NCBI GenBank assembly: GCA_035602605.1
Contig: DATNLZ010000033.1
Location: 1-29,586 of the forward strand
Source: DASQHY01 sp035602605
GTDB taxonomy: Bacteria; Acidobacteriota; Terriglobia; Acidiferrales; UBA7541
Direction of reading: 5' to 3'
Length of the DNA stretch: 29,586 nt
The position numbers were made by a program, and so were the translations under genes. This document shows positions 1 to 7,217 of the stretch, in pieces (within the stretch, counting starts at the first letter, position 1; every line of letters starts with the position of its first letter). Under the pieces are notes generated by a model. That model was not told the origin of the DNA and searched no databases. It saw nothing but the letters and a program-made list of their open reading frames with translations.

Positions 1-306
1 CGTCCTCGCTTCATCTCTCACTTTGTGCCGACCAGTTCCACTTGGTTGAATCTGGTCGAACGCTGGTTCGGAGAGCTGACTTCCAAACGCGTGCGCCCAG
101 GTTCGTTCTTCAGTATCGACGATTTACAAAGCGCTATTCTAGATTTTCTGAATGCTTGGAACGAGGATCCGAAACCCTTTGTCTGGAAGGCCACGGTCGA
201 ATCCATTCAAGCCAAACTCTCTCGCTGCCGCCAGACCCTCGAGCAGATCCAGCCCGGATGTACGAAACCGCGAACTAAAAAGAGGGAAAATGAACTGTCT
301 AGCTAA
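1..306 (+). mobile_element. IS630-family transposase, C-terminal part (cut by window edge)
   Basis: The frame is open from base 1, so the N-terminal part of the transposase lies outside the window. The visible roughly 100 residues carry the hallmark end of an IS630/Tc1-like DDE transposase. There is a TPTSS-like segment (here VPTSSTWLNLVERWFGEL) that leads into the last catalytic acidic residue in NLVERWF. It is followed by a basic, Trp-containing tail with WNEDPKPFVW and an amphipathic end. The enzyme would cut and join transposon ends at TA targets, which is family knowledge. The reading frame ends with TAA at 304-306. The IS end should lie within the next few dozen bases, but I could not identify the terminal inverted repeat without the other end. 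The element sits directly against the 3' side of the Fe-S scaffold gene on the opposite strand. Confidence 0.85.
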
Positions 307-317
307 TTCTTGGACAC

Positions 318-341
318 TACACTAGCCTAGTCTAGTCTAGC
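318..341. repeat. Short CTAG-rich tandem repeat at the IS boundary
   Basis: Between the transposase stop and the scaffold gene stop there is a run of closely spaced CTAG units (roughly actagcctagtctagtctag). CTAG is usually rare in bacterial genomes. The cluster lies where the IS630 end or its target site should be, so it may reflect the terminal sequence or duplicated TA target. That is inference only. It overlaps the last codons of the scaffold gene. Confidence 0.4.
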
Positions 342-693
342 CGACTTTTGCCACAAGAGCTTCTATCGCATCGCAGGCCAGCTGCGACCCGTGAAATGTC
401 GCGGGAGAAAGTCCGCCAAGTTCTCGCGAGATTTGATCTGGAGTAATGTTGCGCGCTTCGGCAACCGTACGCCCGATCAGAAGCTCGGTGAGGAGTGAGC
501 TGCAGGCAATCGACGTCACGCAACCGCGCGTTTTAAAACGGGCTTCGGCGATGCGCCCGTCGGCAACGCGCACAGCGAGTTGCAGAATGTCGCCGCAAGC
601 GGGGTTGGAGACTTCCACGGTGCAGGCTGCGCCAGAAAGTTCGCCGGCATTGCGTGGATTCTTGAAATGATCGAGAACTGCCGCGCTATACAT
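337..693 (-). CDS. IscU/NifU-type iron-sulfur cluster scaffold protein
   Basis: The product is 118 residues, the size of a stand-alone IscU/NifU N-terminal domain. It would act in the cytosol as a platform on which Fe-S clusters are built. The start chosen is the ATG giving MYSAAVLDHFKNPRN, the typical family beginning (YS..V.DHF.NPRN); the frame stays open 8 codons further upstream. Two of the usual cysteine ligand positions are clear: C33 in PACGD with D35, and C58 in TRGC. At the third, where E. coli IscU has HC in LPPVKIHC, this protein reads SPATFHG, and a cysteine appears five residues later (C107 in LACDAI). An additional C64 follows C58. The LPPVK chaperone-binding motif is not conserved. 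No cysteine desulfurase or HscA/B gene lies beside it in the window. An IS630 remnant abuts its 3' end. Confidence 0.85.
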   Translation of the reverse strand: MYSAAVLDHFKNPRNAGELSGAACTVEVSNPACGDILQLAVRVADGRIAEARFKTRGCVTSIACSSLLTELLIGRTVAEARNITPDQISRELGGLSPATFHGSQLACDAIEALVAKVG

Positions 694-788
694 CGGTGAG
701 AGTATCGCACGCGGCAACGAGGCTGTCAGGTGGGCAGCGGCAATTCGGTGCTAAAGTCGGAGGTTCGAGGCGCGGGGAATCGAGAAGA

Positions 789-1673
789 ATGCGTCGCAAA
801 CCAAATCAGTTAGCATCCAGGCATCGCTCCGGGCGAAAAAGCAAAGCAGAATCCAAGCCGGAGTCGATGGCAAAGTCCAGGCTGGAGGCCGGTCCGGCTC
901 TCAGAATTGTTTCGCTGGCGCCAAGCGCCACGTCCATTTTGTGGGCCCTCGGGGCACTTCGCCAAATTGTGGGCGTGAGCAAGTGGTGCGCGGATGTCGC
1001 GCCGGTTGGAAAGCTGCCGAAGCTGGGTGACTGCTGGTCGCTTGACGCGGAGCGTGTTTTTGCGCTGAAGCCTGCTCTTGTAATTGGCTCCATTCCATAC
1101 AGACAGGAAACCATTGCCAAGCTCCTCGAGAAGCCGCTGACGTTCGTGGCCATGAATCCGCGCGCCCTCGCTGATGTCGAGGTGGACATTCATTTATTAG
1201 GTCGCATCGTAGGGCGTGAGTCTATGGCGCGGAGGCTGGTTGCCCACATGCGGCGGGATTTTACCGCGATCAAGAAGAGGGCAACACTGCACACACGGTG
1301 GCCGCGTGTGTATTGCGAGGCTTGGCCGAATCCGCGGATTAGTTCCCCGCCCTGGGTTGCCGAACTGGTGGACATTGCTGGTGGTGAAATGATTGTACCG
1401 GGAGGAAAGCGCGTCAGCGAAGAGGAAGTGGCTGAGGCGCGCCCGGACGTAATCGTCCTCGCGTGGGCCGCAACCGGCGAAAACGCTGATCCGCGAAAGG
1501 CCTACGCGGTATCGGCCTGGACAAATGTGCCGGCAATCCTGAATTCCAGAGTCTATGTGGTGAGAGATGAGCTCCTGAATACACCGGGACCGCCCCTCGT
1601 CGCGGGAGCTCACGCACTATATCAAGTGTTTCATCACGCACCCCACGATGGCGCGGAGCGTGCCGCACGATGA
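789..1673 (+). CDS. BtuF-like cobalamin/iron-siderophore-type periplasmic-binding-fold protein
   Basis: This looks like a type III substrate-binding protein of the vitamin B12/ferrichrome family (PF01497). After a basic N-terminal stretch there is the family start RIVSLAPSATSILWALGA near residue 39. It is followed by WSLDAERVFALKPALVI, the GRIVGRE linker helix, the PRVYCEAWPNP beta strand and ARPDVIVLAW, with the C-terminal lobe ending near PGPPLVAGAHALY. The family binds cobalamin or siderophore complexes and hands them to an ABC importer. Oddly, there is no recognisable signal peptide or lipobox; the N-terminus is Arg/Lys-rich and hydrophilic. Starts are possible at GTG 696, ATG 789 (used, GGGGA about 9 bases upstream) and ATG 867. 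It overlaps the following mutT gene by 4 bases (ATGA), so the two are translationally coupled. No ABC permease or ATPase genes are present here. Confidence 0.8.
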   Translation: MRRKPNQLASRHRSGRKSKAESKPESMAKSRLEAGPALRIVSLAPSATSILWALGALRQIVGVSKWCADVAPVGKLPKLGDCWSLDAERVFALKPALVIGSIPYRQETIAKLLEKPLTFVAMNPRALADVEVDIHLLGRIVGRESMARRLVAHMRRDFTAIKKRATLHTRWPRVYCEAWPNPRISSPPWVAELVDIAGGEMIVPGGKRVSEEEVAEARPDVIVLAWAATGENADPRKAYAVSAWTNVPAILNSRVYVVRDELLNTPGPPLVAGAHALYQVFHHAPHDGAERAAR

Positions 1674-2089
1674 TCACCGTCGTCGTCGCGGTGATCGAGC
1701 GTGAAGGTCGCCTGCTGATCTGCCAACGACGAAAAGAAGACACTTTTCCATTGAAATGGGAATTTCCCGGAGGCAAAGTGGAGGCGGGTGAATCGCCCGA
1801 GGAAGCTCTGAAGCGCGAGCTGCAGGAAGAACTCGGCGTAACGCTGCGGAGGAGTTCTGAGATCGCCAGGGTCGAGCAGACGTATCCGCAATTGCGTGAG
1901 CCTCGCGAGATCCTTTTTTTTGCCGCGGATATCAACTGCGCTGAAATTATGCCGCGGGTCTTCGAGCAAATCTTGTGGGTACAGCCGAAAGAACTTGCTG
2001 GATACGATTTTCTCGCGGCCAATGCCACACTGGTCGCACACCTGGCAACCGGAAAAATTCGTCCGAGTGAAATACTAGGCCCTGAATGA
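1670..2089 (+). CDS. mutT: MutT-type Nudix hydrolase (8-oxo-dGTP diphosphatase-like)
   Basis: The product has 139 residues and one Nudix domain. The complete Nudix box runs from G35 to V57: G35, E41, then R49-E50-L51-Q52-E53-E54-L55-G56. This matches GX5EX7REUXEEXGU, and the glutamates bind the catalytic Mg2+. The early motif CQRRKEDTFPLKWEFPGG is that of the MutT branch, which hydrolyses oxidised nucleotides such as 8-oxo-dGTP to the monophosphate and prevents A:T to C:G errors. Related pyrophosphatases of other specificity cannot be excluded. The start ATG overlaps the stop of the upstream binding-protein gene as ATGA, implying co-translation. The gene ends 20 bases from the convergent DUF1287 gene. 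Confidence 0.85.
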   Translation: MITVVVAVIEREGRLLICQRRKEDTFPLKWEFPGGKVEAGESPEEALKRELQEELGVTLRRSSEIARVEQTYPQLREPREILFFAADINCAEIMPRVFEQILWVQPKELAGYDFLAANATLVAHLATGKIRPSEILGPE

Positions 2090-2108
2090 GCATTAAAATC
2101 CAACGAGT

Positions 2109-2651
2109 TCAATTCGAGATTGAAGCGAAAGGAAGTTTGATGTACCGGTAATGACCAGTAATTTTCCACTTAAAGAGCACATCCTCCATCTTTGGAGCTT
2201 CGCCGATATTGTGGACGATCATGCATCGCGCATCTCGCGGTGATTTGCGGTCGACGACGATTCCGATGTGCGGTACGCCGCCACCCAGGTCCCAGGTGAC
2301 GAGGTCACCCGGGGAGTAATCCTCCGCTCGGCGGCTGATCGGAAGTGTTTCTCCTTTACGACTGAAAAATACGATCAGATTGGAAACGCGGCGATGATCG
2401 ATATTAGGATCAGGCCGCGACAGAAACCATCGGCGTTTGTTTGGATAGGCCCCGAAATTCTCCAGCATATCTTCATGGACGTCTTTCTGCAGATCGATAC
2501 CCAAGACTCTGTAGGAACGAATCACTTCATCAGTCCAGACGCCAGTATCCGCGGGGACGTCCCCTCCGGGAAAGGGGATACGAACGTAGGCAGAAGCATA
2601 ACGAACGGAATGATTGGTTCGCTCGGTGGCGGCAGCAACGAGTTTTTGCAA
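2109..2651 (-). CDS. DUF1287 domain protein, N-terminus probably displaced by a frameshift
   Basis: The 180-residue frame carries the DUF1287 signature. There is a start with VRYASAYVRIPFPGGDVP, the conserved cysteine position replaced in TGVWTDEVIRSYR, DMLENFGAYPNKR, DPNIDHRRVSNL, the catalytic-looking region SPGDLVTWDLGGGVPHIGIV and the end VHNIGEAP. The fold is related to NlpC/P60-like peptidases. However, the usual Cys of the family (GVCTDVVIR-type) is Trp-Thr-Asp here, so peptidase activity is doubtful. The only start available in this frame is TTG 2651, and a stop lies about 36 bases upstream of it. Family members normally begin with a signal peptide. The frame ending in SREFFPPAF immediately upstream would join smoothly if the run of six T (minus strand, near 2651-2656) lost one base. 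The gene lies downstream of aceE on the same strand. Confidence 0.75.
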   Translation of the reverse strand: MQKLVAAATERTNHSVRYASAYVRIPFPGGDVPADTGVWTDEVIRSYRVLGIDLQKDVHEDMLENFGAYPNKRRWFLSRPDPNIDHRRVSNLIVFFSRKGETLPISRRAEDYSPGDLVTWDLGGGVPHIGIVVDRKSPRDARCMIVHNIGEAPKMEDVLFKWKITGHYRYIKLPFASISN

Positions 2652-2790
2652 AAAATGCTGGCGGGAAGAATTCGCGGGATATGCCTACGCTCTTGCCAAA
2701 GAACGCGTCGGGATCAGTGACATGCACCATACCAAGCACGTTCTTCCACGAAAGAACCGCTGCAAGGAACGAAGCATTCTGGCTATCGAC

Positions 2791-5493
2791 TCACGAGGTC
2801 AGTGGATTCGGTTTGTCGGGGTTGATGTTGAGTTCCTTCATCGCCTTCTCGAGAACCGAAGTTTCGATTTTCCCATCGTTGCGAAGTTCGGTCAGCGCAG
2901 AAAACGCAATGAACCGCGCGCCAACTTCAAAAAATTCGCGCAGCGAAGCGCGACTTTCGCTGCGGCCGAAACCGTCGGTACCAAGACAGGCCAAGCGCCT
3001 GGGCATCCACTTGGCAACCAGGTTGGGCAGGGCCTTCAGGTAGTCTGAAGCGGCGACCAAGACACCCGGCGAACCATTCAAGCATTGGGACACGTAAGGA
3101 ACGTGCGGTTTTTCTGCGGGATGCAGCATATTCCAACGCTCGGTTTCGAGTCCATCGCGATACAACTCTTTGTAACTTGTGACGCTCCAGACATCGGCGG
3201 CAACATTGAATTTCTGCTCGAGAATCTCCTGGGCCTGCAAAGCTTCGCGCAGAATAGCTCCACTGCCGAAAAGTTGCGCGCGCAGCTTGAGTTTCTTATT
3301 TTCCGAGGCGCGATAAAGATACATACCCTTCAGTATGCCGTCCTTGGAGCCGTCCGGCATCGGGGGCATCACGTACGGCTCATTCATCACCGTAATGTAA
3401 TAAAAAATATCTTCGCCATTCTTGTACATGCGGCGAATGCCATCTTGAATGATGACTGCAAGCTCGTAGGCGAAGGCCGGATCGTACGCGCGGATATTTG
3501 GTACGGGAAGAGCGAGAACGTGACTATTTCCGTCCTGATGCTGCAAACCCTCGCCGGCCAGCGTGGTACGGCCGGCAGTTCCGCCAAGAAGGAATCCGCG
3601 GCAGCGCATGTCCGCAGTGGCCCAGATTAAATCATTGATACGCTGGAAGCCGAACATGGAATAGAAAATAAAGAACGGGATGGTGTTGAGGCCGTGCGTC
3701 GCGTAGGCCGAACCTGCGGCCATGAACGACGACATAGAGCCGGCTTCGGTGATGCCTTCCTCAAGAATCTGCCCGTCTTTCGCTTCTTTGTAATACAGCA
3801 ATGTGTGCACATCAACGGGCTCATAAACCTGGCCCACATGCGAATAGATGCCGACCTGGCGGAAGAGCGATTCCATGCCGAACGTGCGCGCTTCGTCTGG
3901 AACGATTGGTACAACCATCTTTCCGAACTCGGGATCGCGCAGCAATTTTTTCAACATGCCCACGAAGGCCATGGTGGTGGAGACCTCGCGACCGTCGCTG
4001 CCTGAGAAGAATTCCTGGAATGAGTCCTCGTGCTTAGCCAGTTCCAGCGGCTTTGCCCTAACCGAGCGCTTCGGGACATAGCCGCCGAGATCCTGACGGC
4101 GTCCGCGGAGGTATTGAATTTCCGGGCTGTCCTCCGGCGGACGATAAAAAGGAGCCTCGGCGACGTCATGATCGCTCAAGGGAATGCCGAAGCGAGAGCG
4201 AAATTCACGCAACTCATCTTCGTTGAGCTTTTTTTGCTGGTGGGTGATGTTCTTGCCTTCGCCGATTTCGCCGAGACCATAACCCTTGATGGTGCGCGCG
4301 AGAATTACGGTAGGCTGGCCCTTGTGCTCGACAGCGGCTCGGTATGCAGCGTAAACCTTACGAGGGTCGTGGCCGCCTAGACGCAGCTTGCGAAGGGGCT
4401 CGTCGGGAATAGCTTCGACTAATTTCAGAAGCCGCGGATCGCTGCCGAAAAAATGCTGGCGAATGTAGGAGCCAGGCTCGACGATAAACTTCTGGTATTC
4501 GCCGTCACACAGCTCCCCCATGCGCTGTACGACCAGGCCTTCCGGATCCCTCTCGAAAATGGAATCCCAGTCGCTTCCCCAGAGAACCTTGATGACGTTC
4601 CAGCCAGCTCCGCGAAATACCGCTTCGAGCTCTTGAATAATTTTGCCATTACCGCGCACCGGGCCATCGAGACGCTGCAGATTGCAATTCACAACGAAAA
4701 TCAAATTATCCAGATGTTCGCGGGAGGCCAGCGTGATAGCGCCAAGGGCTTCGGGCTCGTCGGTTTCGCCATCGCCGAGAAACGCCCAAACCTTGGCATC
4801 GCTCTCCGGCTTCAAGCTACGATCCGCCAGATAACGATTGAAGCGGGCCTGATAGATAGCCATGATGGGGCTGAGTCCCATCGAGACTGTGGGGAACTCC
4901 CAGAAATCGGGCATCAGCCAGGGATGAGGATAGGACGAGAGCCCACCACCGGGCCTCAGTTCGCGGCGGAAATTCTCGAGCTTCTCAACGGAAAGACGGC
5001 CTTCGAGGAAGGCGCGAGCATAAACTCCGGGAGAGGCATGCCCCTGGAAATAGACGATGTCGCCTTCGAATTGCTCAGTGCGGGCGCGAAAGAAATGGTT
5101 GAAGCCCACTTCAAATAGAGTTGCTGCCGAAGCATACGTGGAGATATGCCCACCGATATTGTGTTCAATGCGATTGGCACGCACAACCATGGCAAGAGCG
5201 TTCCAGCGAACTAAGCTCTTGATTCGTCGTTCGAGTTCCTGGTCTCCCGGGAAAAATGGCTGGTTGCGAAGGGGAATGGTATTCGCGAATGGGGTGTTCG
5301 CGGAAAACGGTATTTCAACGCCCGCCAAATGAGCGCGAGAACGTAAGCGCTCCAGGATGTGACTGGCGACTTCAGGGCCGCTATCCTGGAGCAATGAGTC
5401 AAGTGACTCCAGCCATTCCTGGAGCTCAACTCCCTCTACTTCTGGAAACTTTGCGGAGCCACCATTGGTCATAATTTGAGATTCATCTTCCAT
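2791..5493 (-). CDS. aceE: Pyruvate dehydrogenase E1 component, homodimeric type
   Basis: The product has 900 residues, close to E. coli AceE (887). The thiamine diphosphate motif is clear at about residues 240-277, beginning GDGETDEPEALGA and ending NCNLQRLDG. Other AceE landmarks are NRIEHNIGGHISTYASAA, HASPGVYARAFLEGRL, the GHDPRKVYAAY region, the second-domain FGMESLFRQVGIYS segment and EAGSMSSFMAAGSAYATHG. The enzyme decarboxylates pyruvate and transfers the acetyl group to the lipoyl domain of E2 at the entry to the TCA cycle. The start ATG at 5493 gives MEDESQIMTNGG; a second ATG seven codons on is possible. The E2 and E3 genes are not in the window. A DUF1287 gene follows 139 bases downstream on the same strand. 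Long antisense open frames inside this gene are shadows. Confidence 0.97.
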   Translation of the reverse strand: MEDESQIMTNGGSAKFPEVEGVELQEWLESLDSLLQDSGPEVASHILERLRSRAHLAGVEIPFSANTPFANTIPLRNQPFFPGDQELERRIKSLVRWNALAMVVRANRIEHNIGGHISTYASAATLFEVGFNHFFRARTEQFEGDIVYFQGHASPGVYARAFLEGRLSVEKLENFRRELRPGGGLSSYPHPWLMPDFWEFPTVSMGLSPIMAIYQARFNRYLADRSLKPESDAKVWAFLGDGETDEPEALGAITLASREHLDNLIFVVNCNLQRLDGPVRGNGKIIQELEAVFRGAGWNVIKVLWGSDWDSIFERDPEGLVVQRMGELCDGEYQKFIVEPGSYIRQHFFGSDPRLLKLVEAIPDEPLRKLRLGGHDPRKVYAAYRAAVEHKGQPTVILARTIKGYGLGEIGEGKNITHQQKKLNEDELREFRSRFGIPLSDHDVAEAPFYRPPEDSPEIQYLRGRRQDLGGYVPKRSVRAKPLELAKHEDSFQEFFSGSDGREVSTTMAFVGMLKKLLRDPEFGKMVVPIVPDEARTFGMESLFRQVGIYSHVGQVYEPVDVHTLLYYKEAKDGQILEEGITEAGSMSSFMAAGSAYATHGLNTIPFFIFYSMFGFQRINDLIWATADMRCRGFLLGGTAGRTTLAGEGLQHQDGNSHVLALPVPNIRAYDPAFAYELAVIIQDGIRRMYKNGEDIFYYITVMNEPYVMPPMPDGSKDGILKGMYLYRASENKKLKLRAQLFGSGAILREALQAQEILEQKFNVAADVWSVTSYKELYRDGLETERWNMLHPAEKPHVPYVSQCLNGSPGVLVAASDYLKALPNLVAKWMPRRLACLGTDGFGRSESRASLREFFEVGARFIAFSALTELRNDGKIETSVLEKAMKELNINPDKPNPLTS

Positions 5494-5976
5494 AGTTTAG
5501 CCCTGCAAGATCAGGTTCTCTCTGTCGACGAGATGTGCTCTTGCGACGAGCAGCCGGTTCCATAGCCAGAAGCCTAATAGTTAAATATACCGTAGACTGT
5601 GCCCCGCGCCTATGACTGAAAATATTTTTCGATGCTCCATCACTTCTCCGAGCAGCCCCCTGTAAGGGGCCGCTCGGCCTAATTCTGTTGCGCGAATCTT
5701 CGTTGATCCCGCTGTCGAGCCGTCAGCATTATTCCCTGCTGCAGCGACCGCATGAATGTGGCCGCAGACCTAGGTTCGAGCAGAATGAATTGCCGCGGTT
5801 GCGGCGGCGAGGATGACAGATGCCACAGTAAGGCCCCGGGAAAACTTGGGCTCGAGGTCCAACTATCAATTTTGACGGCGCGTGAGTGCCGCATCTAGAA
5901 TCGTTGCTCACCGCATTCAGGGAAGATTGGCTTAATGACTAACTCGAACTGAAACGATTTTCAACTCGGAGGAATG
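5494..5976. other. Intergenic region between aceE and bshB1 (divergent)
   Basis: About 480 bases without a convincing gene separate two divergently transcribed genes, so both promoters should lie here. Short open frames on the minus strand (5679-5911) have no recognisable domain, no good ribosome site and unusual composition, so I do not call them. On the minus strand an AT-rich patch containing TATATT lies about 90 bases upstream of the aceE start; I could not pair it with a good -35 box. A perfect-looking hairpin in the middle is listed separately. Confidence 0.6.
5648..5677. other. Strong hairpin in the aceE-bshB1 intergenic region
   Basis: The arms ccgagcagcccc (5648-5659) and ggggccgctcgg (5666-5677) pair over 12 positions with one mismatch around a 6-base loop (ctgtaa). 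Neither side is followed by a T run, so it is not a standard intrinsic terminator. It could be a regulatory RNA structure, a dispersed palindromic repeat of the genome or an operator. Confidence 0.5.
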
Positions 5977-6693
5977 ATGAGAATTGATGTACTGGCAATC
6001 GCGGCGCACCCGGATGACGTGGAGCTTACATGCGGCGGAACGCTGGTGAAAATGGCAGCGCGAGGCTACAAGACCGGCATCATCGATCTGACCGCTGGCG
6101 AAATGGGTACCCGCGGCACACCGGAAATTCGCGCCCGCGAGGCAGCCGCGTCAGCCCGGATTCTTGGCGTTACGGTGCGGGAAAATTTAGGGCTTCCGGA
6201 CTCGGATGTGAGCGCAAGCCGCGGGAACAAACTGCTGCTGGCCGCGAAGATTCGCGCGCTGCAGCCGCATACGGTGATTCTGCCTTACTGGGAAGGCCGC
6301 CATCCTGACCACTATCACGCCTCGACGCTGGGTTACGAGGGCTGCTTCCTCGCGGGGCTGGCACGGCTACCGATCGAGGGTGAGGCCTTTCGTCCGTACA
6401 AGATTATCTATTCCACCGCGTATGCTGATGTGCGACCAACGTTCGTGGTGGATATCACGAAAGAATTCGAGCGGCGGCGGCGAGCGATTCTGGCTTATGG
6501 ATCGCAATTTCGACCAAAGAGAACGCGAGCCAAGTCAAAGGTTTACCTGCCGCTCGATGAGCTTGAAGAGTCTATGCGCATGGTTGCACGCCACTTTGGA
6601 CAAATGGCCGGAGTACCATACGCCGAGCCTTTTCTGGTTAGGGAGGTCATGCTGGTTGAGGACGTGACGAACATACCGGTGCGATCGCTATGA
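5977..6693 (+). CDS. bshB1: N-acetylglucosaminyl-L-malate deacetylase (PIG-L/LmbE family)
   Basis: The sequence is a PIG-L family Zn-dependent deacetylase. The metal-binding motif AHPDDVE is at residues 10-16 (H11, D13, D14), and the third ligand region GRHPDHYHAS is at 108-116 (H112). The segments DLTAGEMGTRGTPEIRAREA and ILGVTVRENLGLPDSDV follow the BshB1 subfamily pattern, so the likely step is deacetylation of GlcNAc-malate to GlcN-malate in bacillithiol synthesis. A related de-N-acetylase function is possible, because bshA and bshC are not in the window. Two ATGs are adjacent (5974 and 5977). GGAGGA at 5968-5973 directly abuts the first, so the second, which leaves a short spacer, is preferred. 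The length of 238 residues is normal. It stands alone, with aceE divergent upstream. Confidence 0.88.
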   Translation: MRIDVLAIAAHPDDVELTCGGTLVKMAARGYKTGIIDLTAGEMGTRGTPEIRAREAAASARILGVTVRENLGLPDSDVSASRGNKLLLAAKIRALQPHTVILPYWEGRHPDHYHASTLGYEGCFLAGLARLPIEGEAFRPYKIIYSTAYADVRPTFVVDITKEFERRRRAILAYGSQFRPKRTRAKSKVYLPLDELEESMRMVARHFGQMAGVPYAEPFLVREVMLVEDVTNIPVRSL

Positions 6694-6751
6694 ACGCACC
6701 GCGCCTAGGCACGAGGCAGAGGCCGTGAGAAAGGGAAACGATGGGAGCCGG

Positions 6752-6976
6752 CTAGAAACTGCCGTCTTCGGACTGTGCCGAAGAGAACCCCGGGAGGCTC
6801 TGTCCGGAAGGAGATCGTTCCACCCTAACTCTCAGAATCGATTGGGTTTCCGCGCCTGTCTTGCGGAGGATGGCAACCGTTGAAAGCGCCTCCGAATAGA
6901 TCTTGGTGACCAGGAATGTGTCACCGCTGGTTGCCTGTTTCCATACTTGGCCGATTTGGATTTTTTGTGTGCTCAT
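6752..6976 (-). CDS. Small conserved-looking protein of unknown function (74 aa)
   Basis: I do not recognise this product as a named family. It begins MSTQKIQIGQVWKQATSGD and continues with FLVTKIYSEALSTVAILRKT and a VRVE segment. This reads as a compact beta-rich fold: a G-x-VW start, alternating hydrophobic strands and a LPGF tail. That resembles the small beta-barrel proteins that follow the pattern (I)GQxWK....(Y)LVTK.Y..v...A.LR. It has no signal peptide, membrane segment or cysteine. ATG at 6976 is preceded by a weak purine stretch. The gene lies between bshB1 and the M48 protease, and points toward bshB1. The compositional signal is coherent, but I cannot exclude a chance frame. Confidence 0.55.
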   Translation of the reverse strand: MSTQKIQIGQVWKQATSGDTFLVTKIYSEALSTVAILRKTGAETQSILRVRVERSPSGQSLPGFSSAQSEDGSF

Positions 6977-7144
6977 CGATTGATTCGTCCATCACCTTTG
7001 ACTGTAGAGGCGAAGCCGGTAAGGTGTCAATCGAGGTTTCGAGAACGGTTTCCCAATCGAGAATCGGGTCCATTACGAAGATTCCGTGGTGACGGGTTTC
7101 CAGGGTATTTCAAGTGGCGCACAAAATACAGGAAACCCCCCAAC

Positions 7145-7166
7145 ACCTTAGCTCATCGTATAAGGT
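7145..7166. promoter_or_regulatory. Inverted repeat upstream of the M48 protease gene
   Basis: ACCTTA (7145-7150) and TAAGGT (7161-7166) form a 6-bp dyad with a 10-base centre, lying about 52 bases before the ATG at 7218. The right arm overlaps a TATAAGGT stretch that could serve as a -10 element. This is compatible with an operator or a short hairpin; no factor is identified. Confidence 0.3.
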
Positions 7167-7217
7167 ATCAGGATGGGTTTAGGGTGTAGACTAGGTGCAC
7201 GCCTGGAGGTAGTAGAC

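Noticed and set aside
4453..5118. Long plus-strand open frame (221 codons) inside aceE
   Set aside because: Fully antisense to a strongly supported gene in matched codon phase; the translation is a shadow with no domain.
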